A stretch of 64,000 bases of DNA. Source: Cohnella nanjingensis. GTDB taxonomy: Bacteria; Bacillota; Bacilli; Paenibacillales; Paenibacillaceae. A model generated the notes under the pieces. That model saw only the letters and a program-made list of their open reading frames with translations. It had not been told where the DNA came from and made no database searches. The stretch is taken from positions 480,548 to 544,547 of the forward strand of contig NZ_JACJVP010000001.1 of the NCBI RefSeq assembly GCF_014212125.1. The letters run 5' to 3'. This document shows, piece after piece, positions 50,755-59,842 of this stretch (position 1 is the first letter of the stretch; every line of letters starts with the position of its first letter). Position numbers and translations under genes: made by a program.

Positions 50755-52728
50755 CTATTCGCTCTCCAGGATCGTTGCCTCCCGGTTGCGGATGTCCCGT
50801 CTCAGCCCGGTGGCCACTTCCCGGCTGATCTCGTTCCGGTCGTACAGCGACTGGACTTCGTCCCGCTCCGCCTGGATGGCGATCCACTGCAAGTCGCGCT
50901 TGCGATTCTCGTCCCCGCGCGCGGCCGGATACGTCGAGGAACAGTGATCCTTGATGAAGCAATAATGGTCGATGACGTCGGCCGCTTCTCTGGGGATGGA
51001 CGGGGCGTACGCTTCTTCCAGCGCTTCGATGACCGCGACGCTCGTCCGAAGCTTCATCTTCTTCAGCTCGACGCGATCGGCGATCGACATTTGACGATCG
51101 TTCTTGAATAGAAGTTTTATCCCGTTAATAATCCGCTTGAAGAACAAATGACCCATATGCATCCGGTCCGATACGATCAGCTCGATCTCATCGAGGTTTT
51201 TCAGGAAGACGTCGGCGTGCCGCTGCGCGACCGCGCCGTTCCGGAGCGAATGGCGAATAACGTCGTGCTCGATCTCCAAAGCCCGGAGGCGGATGGCGAC
51301 CTCCTTCTGGTTGCGCTGCCTGTCCTTGTGCAACTGAGATTGGCGGATCCACCGTTCGTATTCCGCGATGACGGCGGCCGCCTCTCCCTTGTTCTCCTCG
51401 GTCGTCGCGCGGCGTACCGCCTGTATGGCGGAACGCGTCATCGCCAGATACCCGGCATGCTCTTTCTTGGCAGTTTCCGCTTCGGCGTTCGTCCCATTGC
51501 TCTTGGCCAGCAAGGGCAAGAGGATGCTGGCGGCCAGCAGAGAGAACAGGATGACGAACGCGGAGAGGAAGATCACGAGACTGCGTTCCGGGAACGGATC
51601 GCCGTTGTCGAGCACGAGCGGGATCGTGAACGCGCCTGCCAGCGTTACCGCGCCGCGAACGCCGGAGAACGAGGTCATCATTAGCATTTTGAAGGAGAAC
51701 TTCGCCTTCTTGGCGTGATTGAACCGGGAATACGCGAACACCCACAAGAAACGTAGCACGATGAGCAGTATATAGATGATGAGCGCGAATCCGATCACTT
51801 CGGCATTGTTGTACGCCGAGTCGACGAACACGGCGTGGAATACGTCCGGCAGCTGCACGCCGAGAATGACGAAGACCAGGCCGTTCAGCAAGTAGACGAT
51901 GATCGTCCACGTATTGTCCGACAGCTCGTGCGAGCGCGACTTGATCTTCTGCGCGTGATCGCGTTCGATGGCGTGCACGACGCCGCCCGCGACCGCCGCC
52001 AGAATCCCGGACAATCCCAGTTCTTCGGCGATCAGGAACAGCGCGAACGGGGTCAGGATGTGGATCAGCATGTGCATCGTTTCGTTCTCCAGCCCCGCGC
52101 GGCGCAGCATCGCGCGTACGCCGGTGATGATCGCGGCCAGAACGGCCCCGACGGCCAGTCCGCCGACGAAGATGACGAGGAAGCTGCCGCTGGCCTTCGA
52201 CAGCGAGAAGACGCCCGTGACCGCGGCGGCGATCGCGAACTTGAAGGCGACGAGGCCGGAAGCGTCGTTCATCAGCGCTTCGCCTTCCAGCAGATGCATC
52301 AAGCGCTTCGGCAGATGGATCCGCCCGGCTAACGCTCCGACGGCGACCGCGTCCGTCGGAGATAGGATGGCGGCGAGCCCGAAGGCGACGGGCAGCGGGA
52401 TTGAAGGAATCATCCAGTGAATGATGTACCCGACGACGAGCACGGTCGCGAATACGAGGCCGACCGCCAGCAGGAAGATCGGCACGCGCAGCCGCCAGAG
52501 CTCGCTCCTGGGCGTATGCTTGCCGTCGTTATACAGGAGCGGTGCGATGAACAACACGAAGAACAGCTCCGGCTCGAGGTGTAGGTGGATGTCGGAAGCC
52601 AATAGCGGAATGGCGCTCCCGAGCGCGATCTGAATGAGCGGCACGGGAACGAAAGGAATCTTGTGATTGATGACATTCGAGACGCCGATCAGCGCCAGCA
52701 AGATCAGGACGGTGATGAACAGCTCCAT
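50755..52728 (-). CDS. CPA1-family Na+/H+ antiporter
   Basis: The 657-residue protein has about 12 membrane helices in its first 415 residues, with the CPA1 hallmark LSPTDAVAVGALAGR and the ion-binding EALMNDASGLVAFK. A long hydrophilic C-terminal domain (about 420-657) is helical and may bind regulators or nucleotides. It exports Na+ or Li+ for protons at the cytoplasmic membrane. The divergent MarR gene starts 381 bp away and may regulate it. It is a single gene with a clear terminator. Confidence 0.93.
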   Translation of the reverse strand: MELFITVLILLALIGVSNVINHKIPFVPVPLIQIALGSAIPLLASDIHLHLEPELFFVLFIAPLLYNDGKHTPRSELWRLRVPIFLLAVGLVFATVLVVGYIIHWMIPSIPLPVAFGLAAILSPTDAVAVGALAGRIHLPKRLMHLLEGEALMNDASGLVAFKFAIAAAVTGVFSLSKASGSFLVIFVGGLAVGAVLAAIITGVRAMLRRAGLENETMHMLIHILTPFALFLIAEELGLSGILAAVAGGVVHAIERDHAQKIKSRSHELSDNTWTIIVYLLNGLVFVILGVQLPDVFHAVFVDSAYNNAEVIGFALIIYILLIVLRFLWVFAYSRFNHAKKAKFSFKMLMMTSFSGVRGAVTLAGAFTIPLVLDNGDPFPERSLVIFLSAFVILFSLLAASILLPLLAKSNGTNAEAETAKKEHAGYLAMTRSAIQAVRRATTEENKGEAAAVIAEYERWIRQSQLHKDRQRNQKEVAIRLRALEIEHDVIRHSLRNGAVAQRHADVFLKNLDEIELIVSDRMHMGHLFFKRIINGIKLLFKNDRQMSIADRVELKKMKLRTSVAVIEALEEAYAPSIPREAADVIDHYCFIKDHCSSTYPAARGDENRKRDLQWIAIQAERDEVQSLYDRNEISREVATGLRRDIRNREATILESE

Positions 52729-52934
52729 GCGGTATGTACTCCTTTGAGATGAGGATGAACAAGTATGTCTATTGTTGCCCGCGCTTGGGCGATTGATAAC
52801 GAGTGATGAAGACGCCTTCGTGAGGCGGGCGCCCCCGCTTGCGGTTCATGCCATCGGAATCTTCCGCCGCGATCGCCACGCAGCGCTTTCCGTAACTGTC
52901 GGTCGTCTCTTCTTTTGAAAAAACTCGTTTCGGT

Positions 52935-52964
52935 TTGAACCGGTCGGATCTTCCGATCTATAAT
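52935..52964 (+). promoter_or_regulatory. Sigma-A promoter of the MarR gene
   Basis: TTGAAC (52935-52940) and a perfect TATAAT (52959-52964) are separated by 18 bp. The start point falls inside the adjacent palindrome, leaving a leader of about 138 nt. Confidence 0.7.
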
Positions 52965-52983
52965 TAGGTAGGTTGCCTATCTA
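52965..52983 (+). promoter_or_regulatory. MarR-type operator palindrome
   Basis: TAGGTAGG (52965-52972) and CCTATCTA (52976-52983) are inverted copies with one mismatch around TTG, a 19-bp dyad of MarR-operator size placed right after the TATAAT box. Autorepression by the downstream MarR protein is the simplest reading. Confidence 0.6.
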
Positions 52984-53108
52984 TTTAGTTTATCGCGCGG
53001 CTTCCTTCTTTTCAAGTCCCCCGTCTCCCCGATTGACTGTCCGTTCCTTGGTTATTATGATTACATCACGGCCTCGCCCGATGAGGCCGGATCGATAGAG
53101 GTGACAGA

Positions 53109-53570
53109 ATGAAGCCGGATAACGCGGATACCGCGCATGTGTTGATGGGTCAATTCTCCCAATTGGCCAAGCTGGATTGGCACAAGTTGACGAAGTGGCA
53201 GCTCAAAGCGAGCGAAGTCCGCGTCCTGGTTGCCATCAAGGAAGACGTAGACCCTGAAGACGGCAATGGGATAACCGTCACCGCGCTCAGCAAACGGTTG
53301 AAGGTCACTTCCCCTACCGTCACCCAGATGATCAACAATCTGATCCGCCTGGGGTATGTCTCGCGCTCCGCCCACCCCTCCGACCGGAGAATCACGGAGC
53401 TCTCCTTGACGGCGAAAGGCGACGAGATCGCACGGGAGGCCAGCGAGGCGTTCACGCGCATGTTTCAAGGCTTTATCGATTTCTTGGGCAAGGAGCAAAG
53501 CGAGCAGCTCATTCGCCTGCTCGGTCAAACCTTCGTCTATTTTCAGCGGCTTAGCGAAGAAGAGCGATAG
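53109..53570 (+). CDS. MarR-family transcriptional regulator
   Basis: The 153-residue protein has a MarR winged helix (about 35-110: ITVTALSKRLKVTSPTVTQM, IRLGYVSRSAHPSDRRITEL with the wing) flanked by dimer helices. GAGGTG precedes the ATG. A 19-bp palindrome overlaps its predicted start point. The divergent Na+/H+ antiporter is the nearest possible target. The effector is unknown. Confidence 0.92.
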   Translation: MKPDNADTAHVLMGQFSQLAKLDWHKLTKWQLKASEVRVLVAIKEDVDPEDGNGITVTALSKRLKVTSPTVTQMINNLIRLGYVSRSAHPSDRRITELSLTAKGDEIAREASEAFTRMFQGFIDFLGKEQSEQLIRLLGQTFVYFQRLSEEER

Positions 53571-53670
53571 TGCGCTTTCTCGCCGCTTCATACGATACGC
53601 TTTCCGTCATTCGATCAAGTGTTTTGCAAAAGCGATGGCGTTCGCCGACAATCGCCTTCGAACTGATGAC

Positions 53671-53705
53671 GCCTGCCCGCTTCCTTTGTGCGGGCAGGCT
53701 TTTTT
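53671..53705 (+). terminator. Rho-independent terminator after the MarR gene
   Basis: GCCTGCCCGC (53671-53680) and GCGGGCAGGC (53690-53699) form a 10-bp GC-rich stem followed by six T. It lies 100 bp past the stop. Confidence 0.88.
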
Positions 53706-53849
53706 CCCGCCCCAGGCGAGAACCTCCTCGTCATGATTCCGTACGCGTCCATGAGACGGCAGATGTTGAATATTCATGTCCGAATTTCGGCGGCGGCGGC
53801 GGGATGGCGGCGTTATAATAGGGCCAACCATAACCGGGAGGTACGGAAC

Positions 53850-54914
53850 ATGATCGCATCCGAACGCAAACCTGAATACTACCGGGCGCTGCTCGAGAAG
53901 AACTCGGAATATGAAGGCGTTTTTTATGTAGGCGTCAAGACGACCGGCGTATTCTGCCGTCCGACATGCCCGGCGCGCAAGCCCAAGATCGAGAATTGCG
54001 AATTCTACGAGACGGCCGAGCAAGCCCTGCTGGCTTCCTTCCGCCCTTGCCTGCGCTGCCGGCCGCTCTCGCATCCCCAACTGATGTCCGACCTCGTCCG
54101 GCAGTTGGTCGACGCCGTGGAGGCGCATCCGGAGAAACGCTGGAAGGTCCAAGACTTCCGCGCATTGTCCGTGGACGCGTCAACCGCGCGCCGTCAGTTC
54201 AAGAAACGGTTCGGCATGACCTTCGTGGCCTACGCGCGAGCCCGGCGAATGGGCATCGCCATGAAGCAGATCCGGTCGGGCAAAGTCATCGACGCCCAGC
54301 TTGCCGCGGGCTACGAGTCGGGCAGCGGCTTCCGCGACGCGTTTACGCGCATTATGGGGGCGGCGCCTACCCGGCTTGACCGGCAATCGATCCTGAAGGC
54401 CGCTTGGCTCGACACGCGCCTCGGTCCGATGATCGCCATCGCGGACGAAGAGGCGCTGCATCTGCTTGAATTCGTGGACCGCAGGGGGTTGGAGCGAGAA
54501 GTGGAGCGTCTTCGGCGGAGAACCCGTTCGGCCGTTATTCCCGGCTATACCCCGCCGATCCGCTCGATCGAGGACGAGCTGAACCGCTACTTCGAAGGAC
54601 GATTGTCCGCATTCCAGACGCCCTTGTCCCTCTTGGGCTCCCCTTTCCAACAGGAAGTCTGGGACCGCTTGACCCGGATTCCTCCCGGTCAGACGACCTC
54701 TTACGCCCAACTGGCCGCATCTATCGGCAGACCCGCCGCCTATCGCGCCGTCGCGCAGGCGAATGGCGCCAACCAGCTAGCGATCGTCATTCCTTGTCAC
54801 CGGGTCATCAATGCCAACGGCGAGCTTGGCGGATACGGCGGGGGCTTGTCGCGCAAGGCGTGGCTGCTTCAACACGAGCGCCGGATGATTGCAACGCCAA
54901 GGACAGACGCTTGA
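53850..54914 (+). CDS. ada: Bifunctional Ada: methylphosphotriester and O6-methylguanine DNA methyltransferase/activator
   Basis: The ATG at 53850 (GGGAGG upstream) gives 354 residues, the length of E. coli Ada. The N-terminal zinc domain has Cys36, Cys40, Cys67 and Cys70 (acceptor Cys36, equivalent to E. coli Cys38). An AraC-type helix-turn-helix follows (about 85-180). The C-terminal MGMT domain ends with the acceptor motif IPCHRVI. It repairs alkylated DNA and, once methylated, activates the adaptive response. It is a single gene, followed by a hairpin. Confidence 0.95.
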   Translation: MIASERKPEYYRALLEKNSEYEGVFYVGVKTTGVFCRPTCPARKPKIENCEFYETAEQALLASFRPCLRCRPLSHPQLMSDLVRQLVDAVEAHPEKRWKVQDFRALSVDASTARRQFKKRFGMTFVAYARARRMGIAMKQIRSGKVIDAQLAAGYESGSGFRDAFTRIMGAAPTRLDRQSILKAAWLDTRLGPMIAIADEEALHLLEFVDRRGLEREVERLRRRTRSAVIPGYTPPIRSIEDELNRYFEGRLSAFQTPLSLLGSPFQQEVWDRLTRIPPGQTTSYAQLAASIGRPAAYRAVAQANGANQLAIVIPCHRVINANGELGGYGGGLSRKAWLLQHERRMIATPRTDA

Positions 54915-54993
54915 ATCCCCGGATGCAACCACCCACCCCGTCGGGGGGCGCGTATTCCCGGGCAGAAGAGCATCGACCCCGAATTAGCGCAAC

Positions 54994-55025
54994 GCCAAGA
55001 AGCCCGATCGCTCAGGCTTCTTGGC
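54994..55025 (+). terminator. Hairpin after ada
   Basis: GCCAAGAAGCC (54994-55004) and GGCTTCTTGGC (55015-55025) form a perfect 11-bp stem, followed by AATTT. It is 79 bp past the ada stop and may also end the minus-strand transcript. Confidence 0.6.
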
Positions 55026-55158
55026 AATTTCCAATTGAAAGAGAATCGGATCGCAAGATCGTCGATGCCGAGCGGCGCGATCAGATCGTTCTCCCGCAGC
55101 GATCGACGGCGAGCAGCGAGGTCGGCGTCGTTTCGGACGACATCGGACGAGCCGTCAT
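55022..55158 (-). pseudogene. Possible GH78 (alpha-L-rhamnosidase-like) N-terminal remnant
   Basis: An ATG overlapping the Gfo/Idh stop (ATGA) opens 25 codons; a shifted frame then reads LRENDLIAPLGIDDLAIRFS and FNWKLP. The pattern LR..... PLGID....RFSW.L is the usual beginning of GH78 rhamnosidases. Nothing further remains before the ada hairpin. The match is short, so this is tentative. Confidence 0.35.
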
Positions 55159-56258
55159 CCTTCGCTCCCCGCGCGCGGCTTCAGTGCGTCGATGATCATC
55201 TTGAAGAGCGTCAAATCTTGCTTGAAATCCGCCGCGGTCGTCTTGGGGGCGAGATCCCGGGTGATATCGTCGTAAAAGGACGTTAACTCTAAGGTATACG
55301 GGTCGGTGAAAGTCGGGCGAATCACCGATTCCTTGTAGCGCTCGCCTTCGGTTTCGTGAATAATCAGCTTCGTGGGCAGGTGACGAATGTAAGGCGTATC
55401 GTACTGTACTTTGACCGATTTGTGGGTGGCGTACACCTCGATATGCGCTTCGAACCGGCCCTGACCGTCGATGCCGGTCTCGAAGACGACCGAGAAACGG
55501 CCGTAGTCGAAAATCGCGCTGAGGAACGGATATCCGTTCGTTTCCGTATACTTGGCGCCCACGACGCCGACCGGCATCCCGATCGCTTCCCGCATCGCGG
55601 ACAAGTCGTGGCTGGACAAGCCGGCTAGCAGACGGTAGAGGCCGAAGTAAGGAGAATCCGGCTCCAACCCCGTCGCTTCCCGCACCAGCTTTAAAGCCCG
55701 ATGCCGGCGGTCCGCTTTGCGATCTTCCGGTATATCGTCAAAAGAGACGACGCGGCTCGTCGGTTTGATGAAGAAAGCGTTGGGCCCGATAATGTCCCGA
55801 ACTCTCGCGTAATGGACGTTGCCCAGCCCCCCGATCTCGCGCACCGCTTCGACGAAGGACGCCGCGTAACGCCGCATGTAGCCGACCATGATCTTCACGC
55901 CGTGACGGGCTTGCGCTTCGAGGATGGCGTCGGCTTCCGCGAAGGTCAAGCACATCGGCTTCTCGATCAGCACATGCTTGCCTTGGTTCGCCGCCGCGAT
56001 CGCGCATTCCGAGTGATATTCGTCGCTGTTCAGGACGAAGACGACATCCAGATCGGGCTGCTTCACCAGCTCGAACGCGTCCGCATACAGCCGTTCGATC
56101 CGATACTTCTCTCCCATCGCGGCCAGCAAGCCGGGAGAGACATCGCACAAGGCGGCGATGCGATATTGATCCGGCAGCGCTTCCAATACGGGCAGATGGA
56201 TCACTTGCGCGACCTCTCCGAGGCCGATGATGCCGACATTCAAGATTTGACGCTCCAT
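55155..56258 (-). CDS. Gfo/Idh/MocA-family NAD(P)-dependent oxidoreductase
   Basis: The ATG at 56258, after GGAGG, gives 367 residues. The N-terminal Rossmann fold starts NVGIIGLGEVAQVIHLPVL and the family motif EKP is seen in HVLIEKPMCLTFAEA. A C-terminal alpha/beta domain follows (about 130-350). Enzymes of this family oxidise or epimerise sugars and inositols. A possible GH78 remnant overlaps its stop, hinting at a former sugar-degradation locus. The substrate is unknown. Confidence 0.9.
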   Translation of the reverse strand: MERQILNVGIIGLGEVAQVIHLPVLEALPDQYRIAALCDVSPGLLAAMGEKYRIERLYADAFELVKQPDLDVVFVLNSDEYHSECAIAAANQGKHVLIEKPMCLTFAEADAILEAQARHGVKIMVGYMRRYAASFVEAVREIGGLGNVHYARVRDIIGPNAFFIKPTSRVVSFDDIPEDRKADRRHRALKLVREATGLEPDSPYFGLYRLLAGLSSHDLSAMREAIGMPVGVVGAKYTETNGYPFLSAIFDYGRFSVVFETGIDGQGRFEAHIEVYATHKSVKVQYDTPYIRHLPTKLIIHETEGERYKESVIRPTFTDPYTLELTSFYDDITRDLAPKTTAADFKQDLTLFKMIIDALKPRAGSEG

Positions 56259-56355
56259 CTCGTTTACGCCTCCACAGCGGCAGATTCGGTCAGCTCCTTT
56301 CGCCATCGGCGTCGCGCTCCTGGGTATCTGCGTCGCGCGATCGTCTGAACGGGAA

Positions 56356-56387
56356 GACGGGAACGCCGCCGAAGCAGCATTCCCGTC
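56356..56387 (-). terminator. Weak hairpin downstream of sdaAA
   Basis: GACGGGAA (56356-56363) and TTCCCGTC (56380-56387) can form an 8-bp stem, about 150 bp past the sdaAA stop. The U tract is poor. The rest of this 276-bp gap shows nothing else. Confidence 0.35.
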
Positions 56388-56534
56388 CGCCGGATGGCCT
56401 GTGCTGTCCTACTTAGCTACTTTGACATGGATGCCGCGAATTCCTACCGAGGCTTCGAGAATAATTTCCGGCTCCTCCGATCCTTCGTTCAGGGCCGGAC
56501 TGCCTCGGATCATCCGCATCGCCGGCTAGCGCCG

Positions 56535-57476
56535 CTAAACGTCCGCTTCCTGGGCCGCTCCTTGCCCCGCCGTCTCCGCATCGCGCGCTTCGTCCTCGTC
56601 GCCGAACAGCGCTTGCGCGATCCTCTTGCCGGTAGGCGTAGCGGCGAGCCCGCCTTTGCCCGTCTCGCGGAGCGTCTCCGGCATCGCGGCGCCGATGTCT
56701 CGCATGGCGCCGACGACCTCGTCCGCCGGGATCACGCTGCGAACGCCCGCGAGCGCGAGGTCTGCGGCGGCGAGCGCATTGACCGCGCCCATGCCGTTGC
56801 GGACGATGCAGGGAACCTCGACGAGGCCCGCGACCGGATCGCAGACCAGGCCGAGGGTATTCTTGAGCGCGAGACCGACGGCATGCGCGCACTGCATCGG
56901 CGTACCGCCGCGCAGCTCGACCAGCGCGCCCGCCGCCATGGCGATCGCCGAACCGACCTCGGCCTGGCAGCCGCCCTCGGCGCCCGAGATAAAGGCGTTG
57001 TTCGCGATGACGAAGCCGAGCGCGCCTGCGCAGAACAGCGAGTCGACCATGCGGTCGTCCGACCAGCCGAACCGTTCCTGGCCGCTGACGAGCACGCCCG
57101 GCAGGATGCCGCAGGAGCCGGCCGTCGGCGTCGCGACGATCCGCCCCATCGAGGCGTTCACCTCGGAGACGGCGAGCGCGTAAGCCATCGCCAGCGTGGC
57201 GTGGCTTCCTGCGGATGTCTCGCCGCCGGAGGCGCCTAGGTACGTCATGACGCGCCGTGCATCGCCGCCGGTCAACCCGCTGCGGGAGGTCGTGTCGGTC
57301 GTCGTCCCCCGGCGCACCGCTTCCTTCATCACTTGGTAGTAGGCGGCCATCTGCTCGCGCTCCTGTGCGGGCGAGCGGCCGGATTCCTGCGATTGTTGCG
57401 CCAGCATGTACGCGGAGATGGGCTGTCCCGCCTCCTCGCATCTAGCCGCCAATTCTGCGATCGTGGCGAAGTTCAT
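56535..57476 (-). CDS. sdaAA: L-serine dehydratase, alpha subunit
   Basis: The ATG at 57476 overlaps the sdaAB stop (ATGA) and gives 313 residues. Conserved SdaA features include SRSGLTGGDARRVMTY, ATPTAGSCGILPG, SGAEGGCQAEVGSAIAMAAG and LGLVCDPVAGLVEVPC; the cysteines bind the 4Fe-4S cluster. With the beta subunit it deaminates L-serine to pyruvate and ammonia. Length and order are normal for the two-subunit Firmicute enzyme. Confidence 0.96.
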   Translation of the reverse strand: MNFATIAELAARCEEAGQPISAYMLAQQSQESGRSPAQEREQMAAYYQVMKEAVRRGTTTDTTSRSGLTGGDARRVMTYLGASGGETSAGSHATLAMAYALAVSEVNASMGRIVATPTAGSCGILPGVLVSGQERFGWSDDRMVDSLFCAGALGFVIANNAFISGAEGGCQAEVGSAIAMAAGALVELRGGTPMQCAHAVGLALKNTLGLVCDPVAGLVEVPCIVRNGMGAVNALAAADLALAGVRSVIPADEVVGAMRDIGAAMPETLRETGKGGLAATPTGKRIAQALFGDEDEARDAETAGQGAAQEADV

Positions 57477-58165
57477 GGCCGATCCCCCTCCGATGCGGTT
57501 GCTGTCAATTGCACGACTCGGATATCCAGCACGGCCGGCCATTGCCGGAGACGCGCCAGCACGTCGTCTCCGGCCGGCTGATCCGTCTCGAGGACGGACA
57601 GCGCTTCGCCGTTGCGGCCTTTGCGGTCCACCGTCATCGTCGCGATGTTGATGCCGCCGTGCTCGAGCGTCGAGGCGATCGCCGCGACGGTGCCAGGGCG
57701 GTCCGAATGGCGCACGATGAGCGTCGGCGATGCGCCCGAGAAGCTGACGCTGAATCCGTTCACCGCCGCGACCGCGACGTTGCCCCCGCCGATGGAGCAA
57801 CCGGTCATCTCGACGGCGCCGTTCCGTCCGGTCAGCTTGATGGTCACCGTGTTGGGATGAATCGCCGCCAGGCTGCCTTTGCCGATCGCGACTTCGAGGC
57901 CTTGCGCCTTCGCTTCGGCGAGCGAGTCCGGAATCCGGGCGTCGTCCGTATCGTAGTCGAGCAGGCCGCCGACGACTGCCAGATCCGTTCCATGACCGCG
58001 ATAGGTATCGGCGAACGAGCCGTAGAAGGTGATGTCCGCGCGCAGCGGCGGCTCGGCGAGCAATTGACGGGCGATGCGCCCGAGACGGGCAGCGCCCGCC
58101 GTATGCGAACTGGACGGACCGACCATCGCCGGTCCGATGATAGAGAATACATCCTTGAACCTCAT
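57473..58165 (-). CDS. sdaAB: L-serine dehydratase, beta subunit
   Basis: The 230-residue protein starts MRFKDVFSIIGPAMVGPSSS, with the SSHTAGA signature of serine dehydratase beta chains. An ACT domain, a probable regulatory site, covers about 148-225. GGAG precedes the ATG. It is the first gene of the sdaAB-sdaAA operon; the 4-bp overlap keeps subunits in balance. Confidence 0.96.
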   Translation of the reverse strand: MRFKDVFSIIGPAMVGPSSSHTAGAARLGRIARQLLAEPPLRADITFYGSFADTYRGHGTDLAVVGGLLDYDTDDARIPDSLAEAKAQGLEVAIGKGSLAAIHPNTVTIKLTGRNGAVEMTGCSIGGGNVAVAAVNGFSVSFSGASPTLIVRHSDRPGTVAAIASTLEHGGINIATMTVDRKGRNGEALSVLETDQPAGDDVLARLRQWPAVLDIRVVQLTATASEGDRP

Positions 58166-58546
58166 CCTGCTCCCCCCTGTGACCTTTCGGTCAGCATGCT
58201 TCCCCTCTAGTCTACCGCTCGAAGCGCATTCCGTAAATCCGTTGCAGCCGTCTTTCGCTCATTTTATGAAGATTTCGGTCATTTTTTCGATCATCTCGAT
58301 CATTATTAAGTTCATGTATGCGAACATCTACCGCAATCGGTCCTTTCTTTATCGTAACCCTGCCGGCTATTGTCAATTCTTGGCTGAGCTCGCTGGAATG
58401 CGTCGTCTTGATCGTCTTGTCTGTTATGCCGGCTGCCCTGCGGATTCGCAAAACCAAAGCGGCGCAGATCGCATCATTGGGCGTATAGACCAACAGACCG
58501 CTCTCCGTCTCGGGAAAGCGGTCTGTTGGCGCAGCGGTCGCAAGGT
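58166..58546. other. Intergenic region upstream of sdaAB
   Basis: The 381-bp region must contain the sdaAB promoter and holds the GNAT-side hairpin at 58490-58529. Open frames here are short, lack ribosome sites and resemble no family, so none is called. Confidence 0.5.
58490..58529 (-). terminator. Hairpin after the GNAT gene
   Basis: A perfect 13-bp inverted repeat, CCAACAGACCGCT (58490-58502) with AGCGGTCTGTTGG (58517-58529), lies 18 bp past the acetyltransferase stop. The U tract is missing, so it may act as a pause or processing hairpin. Confidence 0.6.
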
Positions 58547-59029
58547 TCAGCTCGAAAATGATTGGATCGGGCCGTCCCAGCCGCTTTCTCGTATTTCCTC
58601 GTAGTTCTCGTTCGTATACTTTCCGATCGTGCGTCTCCAAAAAAGTTGCGCGGGTACATTGGCCTCGATTTGTCCTACTTTCCATGCCCCGCGGAATCTT
58701 TCGAACAAGGCGACGGCGGCATGCTGTCCTACGCCTCTTTGTCTGTATAAGCGCATGACAAAAAATTCCGCCATGCTATAAATCGTTTGGCCGCGCGCGT
58801 TCGCGCCCAACTCTCTCACCAGTGCAAACCCGGCCAATCGGCCTTCTACGCGTATAAAAAAGGGATGCCTGCCCGCTTCCGTCCAGTAAAGATCCAAATA
58901 AGGATAGCCGTAGCAGCCGTTCTCGTCCACGTCTTCAGGATCGTACGCGCTAAAATCATACTTATAGAGCTCCAGGAGCTGTCTTAAAGCCGCCTTCCGG
59001 CCATATTCGGCTTCTTGGATCGTGATCAT
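58547..59029 (-). CDS. GNAT-family N-acetyltransferase
   Basis: The 160-residue protein begins MITIQEAEYGRKAALRQLLE and carries the acetyl-CoA loop LYRQRGVGQHAAVALFERF (about 97-115). FWRRTIGKYTNENYEE near the end is common in a Firmicute GNAT group of unknown substrate. AAGGAGG precedes the ATG. It is a single gene with a hairpin downstream. Confidence 0.92.
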   Translation of the reverse strand: MITIQEAEYGRKAALRQLLELYKYDFSAYDPEDVDENGCYGYPYLDLYWTEAGRHPFFIRVEGRLAGFALVRELGANARGQTIYSMAEFFVMRLYRQRGVGQHAAVALFERFRGAWKVGQIEANVPAQLFWRRTIGKYTNENYEEIRESGWDGPIQSFSS

Positions 59030-59158
59030 GGGTGCCCTCCTTCCGCGCTTCTGTATGGGATGAACCGCCCAATGCGCGGGTCGCGCGAACGACTACGGCA
59101 ACCGGGTGCGTCCGTCGCGCGACGATCCTTCCTGGAGCGGCAAATTCATCGTGCCGGC

Positions 59159-59581
59159 TCAGTCTCTCGTCAATTCTACCCATTTCGCCACGGCTTCGGC
59201 AAGCTTCTCTCTCTTATCCGCCACGTCATTCCGATCCGATAGTTTAACCGTTGCTCGGTCTGGGGCAAGCCATTCCAGCAAACCGTTGTCATCCTCCCAT
59301 AGATGACCGCTCGGCGTCTGATCCTTCACCTTCGCTCCGCGATGGAAGATAAGTCTGAAGAAGCCTTTGCCCTGCAATTGAAAGGTGATCCGGTCTTCGC
59401 CATGGATGCAGAAGCTGGGCGCGTTCCATTTGATATGCTCCGTAAGCTGATCGTTGGCGCTCAAGATGATCCTTCTGACTTCTTCGATCTCCGCCTTGAA
59501 GGGATGCTCCAATCGTTCCATAAATACCGCTACCTGCTGCGGCCCAGTCTGCTTCGACGGTTTCGGAGATGGAGATGGCAT
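59159..59581 (-). CDS. DUF1801-family protein (YdhG-like)
   Basis: From the ATG at 59581 the protein has 140 residues; an in-frame ATG ten codons upstream is an alternative, and neither has a good ribosome site. DUF1801 signatures are visible: VRRIILSANDQLTEHIKWNA, then PSFCIHGEDRITFQL. The fold is related to the iron chaperone frataxin-like/YdhG group; the function is undefined. It is a single gene. Confidence 0.85.
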   Translation of the reverse strand: MPSPSPKPSKQTGPQQVAVFMERLEHPFKAEIEEVRRIILSANDQLTEHIKWNAPSFCIHGEDRITFQLQGKGFFRLIFHRGAKVKDQTPSGHLWEDDNGLLEWLAPDRATVKLSDRNDVADKREKLAEAVAKWVELTRD

Positions 59582-59700
59582 TCGACTTCTACGCCCCTTT
59601 AAAGATCCCATTATTTGTTAACCCTAACCTACCATATCCCCTCCCCCTAGCAAAGGCTTGCGCAGCATGATAGGAGCGTGGGACTCGCGATCGAACAACG

Positions 59701-59725
59701 AAAAGCCCGCGAAAAACGAGGGCTT
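59701..59725 (-). terminator. Terminator after csaA
   Basis: AAGCCC (59703-59708) and GGGCTT (59720-59725) form a stem; the plus-strand AAAA before it gives a short U tract on the minus strand. It is 118 bp beyond the csaA stop; the rest of 59612-59842 is unremarkable. Confidence 0.5.
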
Positions 59726-59842
59726 CATTCCTATCCGTTCCCAATCTCGACGACGGCATTGCCGCCCTACCCACGGCCGCCAGCATGGTTAGGTCCAAAC
59801 GAATCGATCACGCTCTGCCTAAGCGGATGCGTCATCGCCAAT

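Larger units (their letters stand above)
52729..53108. other. Divergent region between the antiporter and MarR genes
   Basis: The 380-bp region contains the marR promoter and palindrome (52935-52983) and a small GGCCTC/GAGGCC hairpin (53070-53088) near the MarR ribosome site. No gene is visible. The antiporter promoter could not be assigned. Confidence 0.6.

Noticed and set aside
56413-57441. 342-codon minus-strand frame overlapping sdaAA in another frame
   Set aside because: Arg/Gly-rich out-of-frame product of a high-GC gene; sdaAA is unambiguous.
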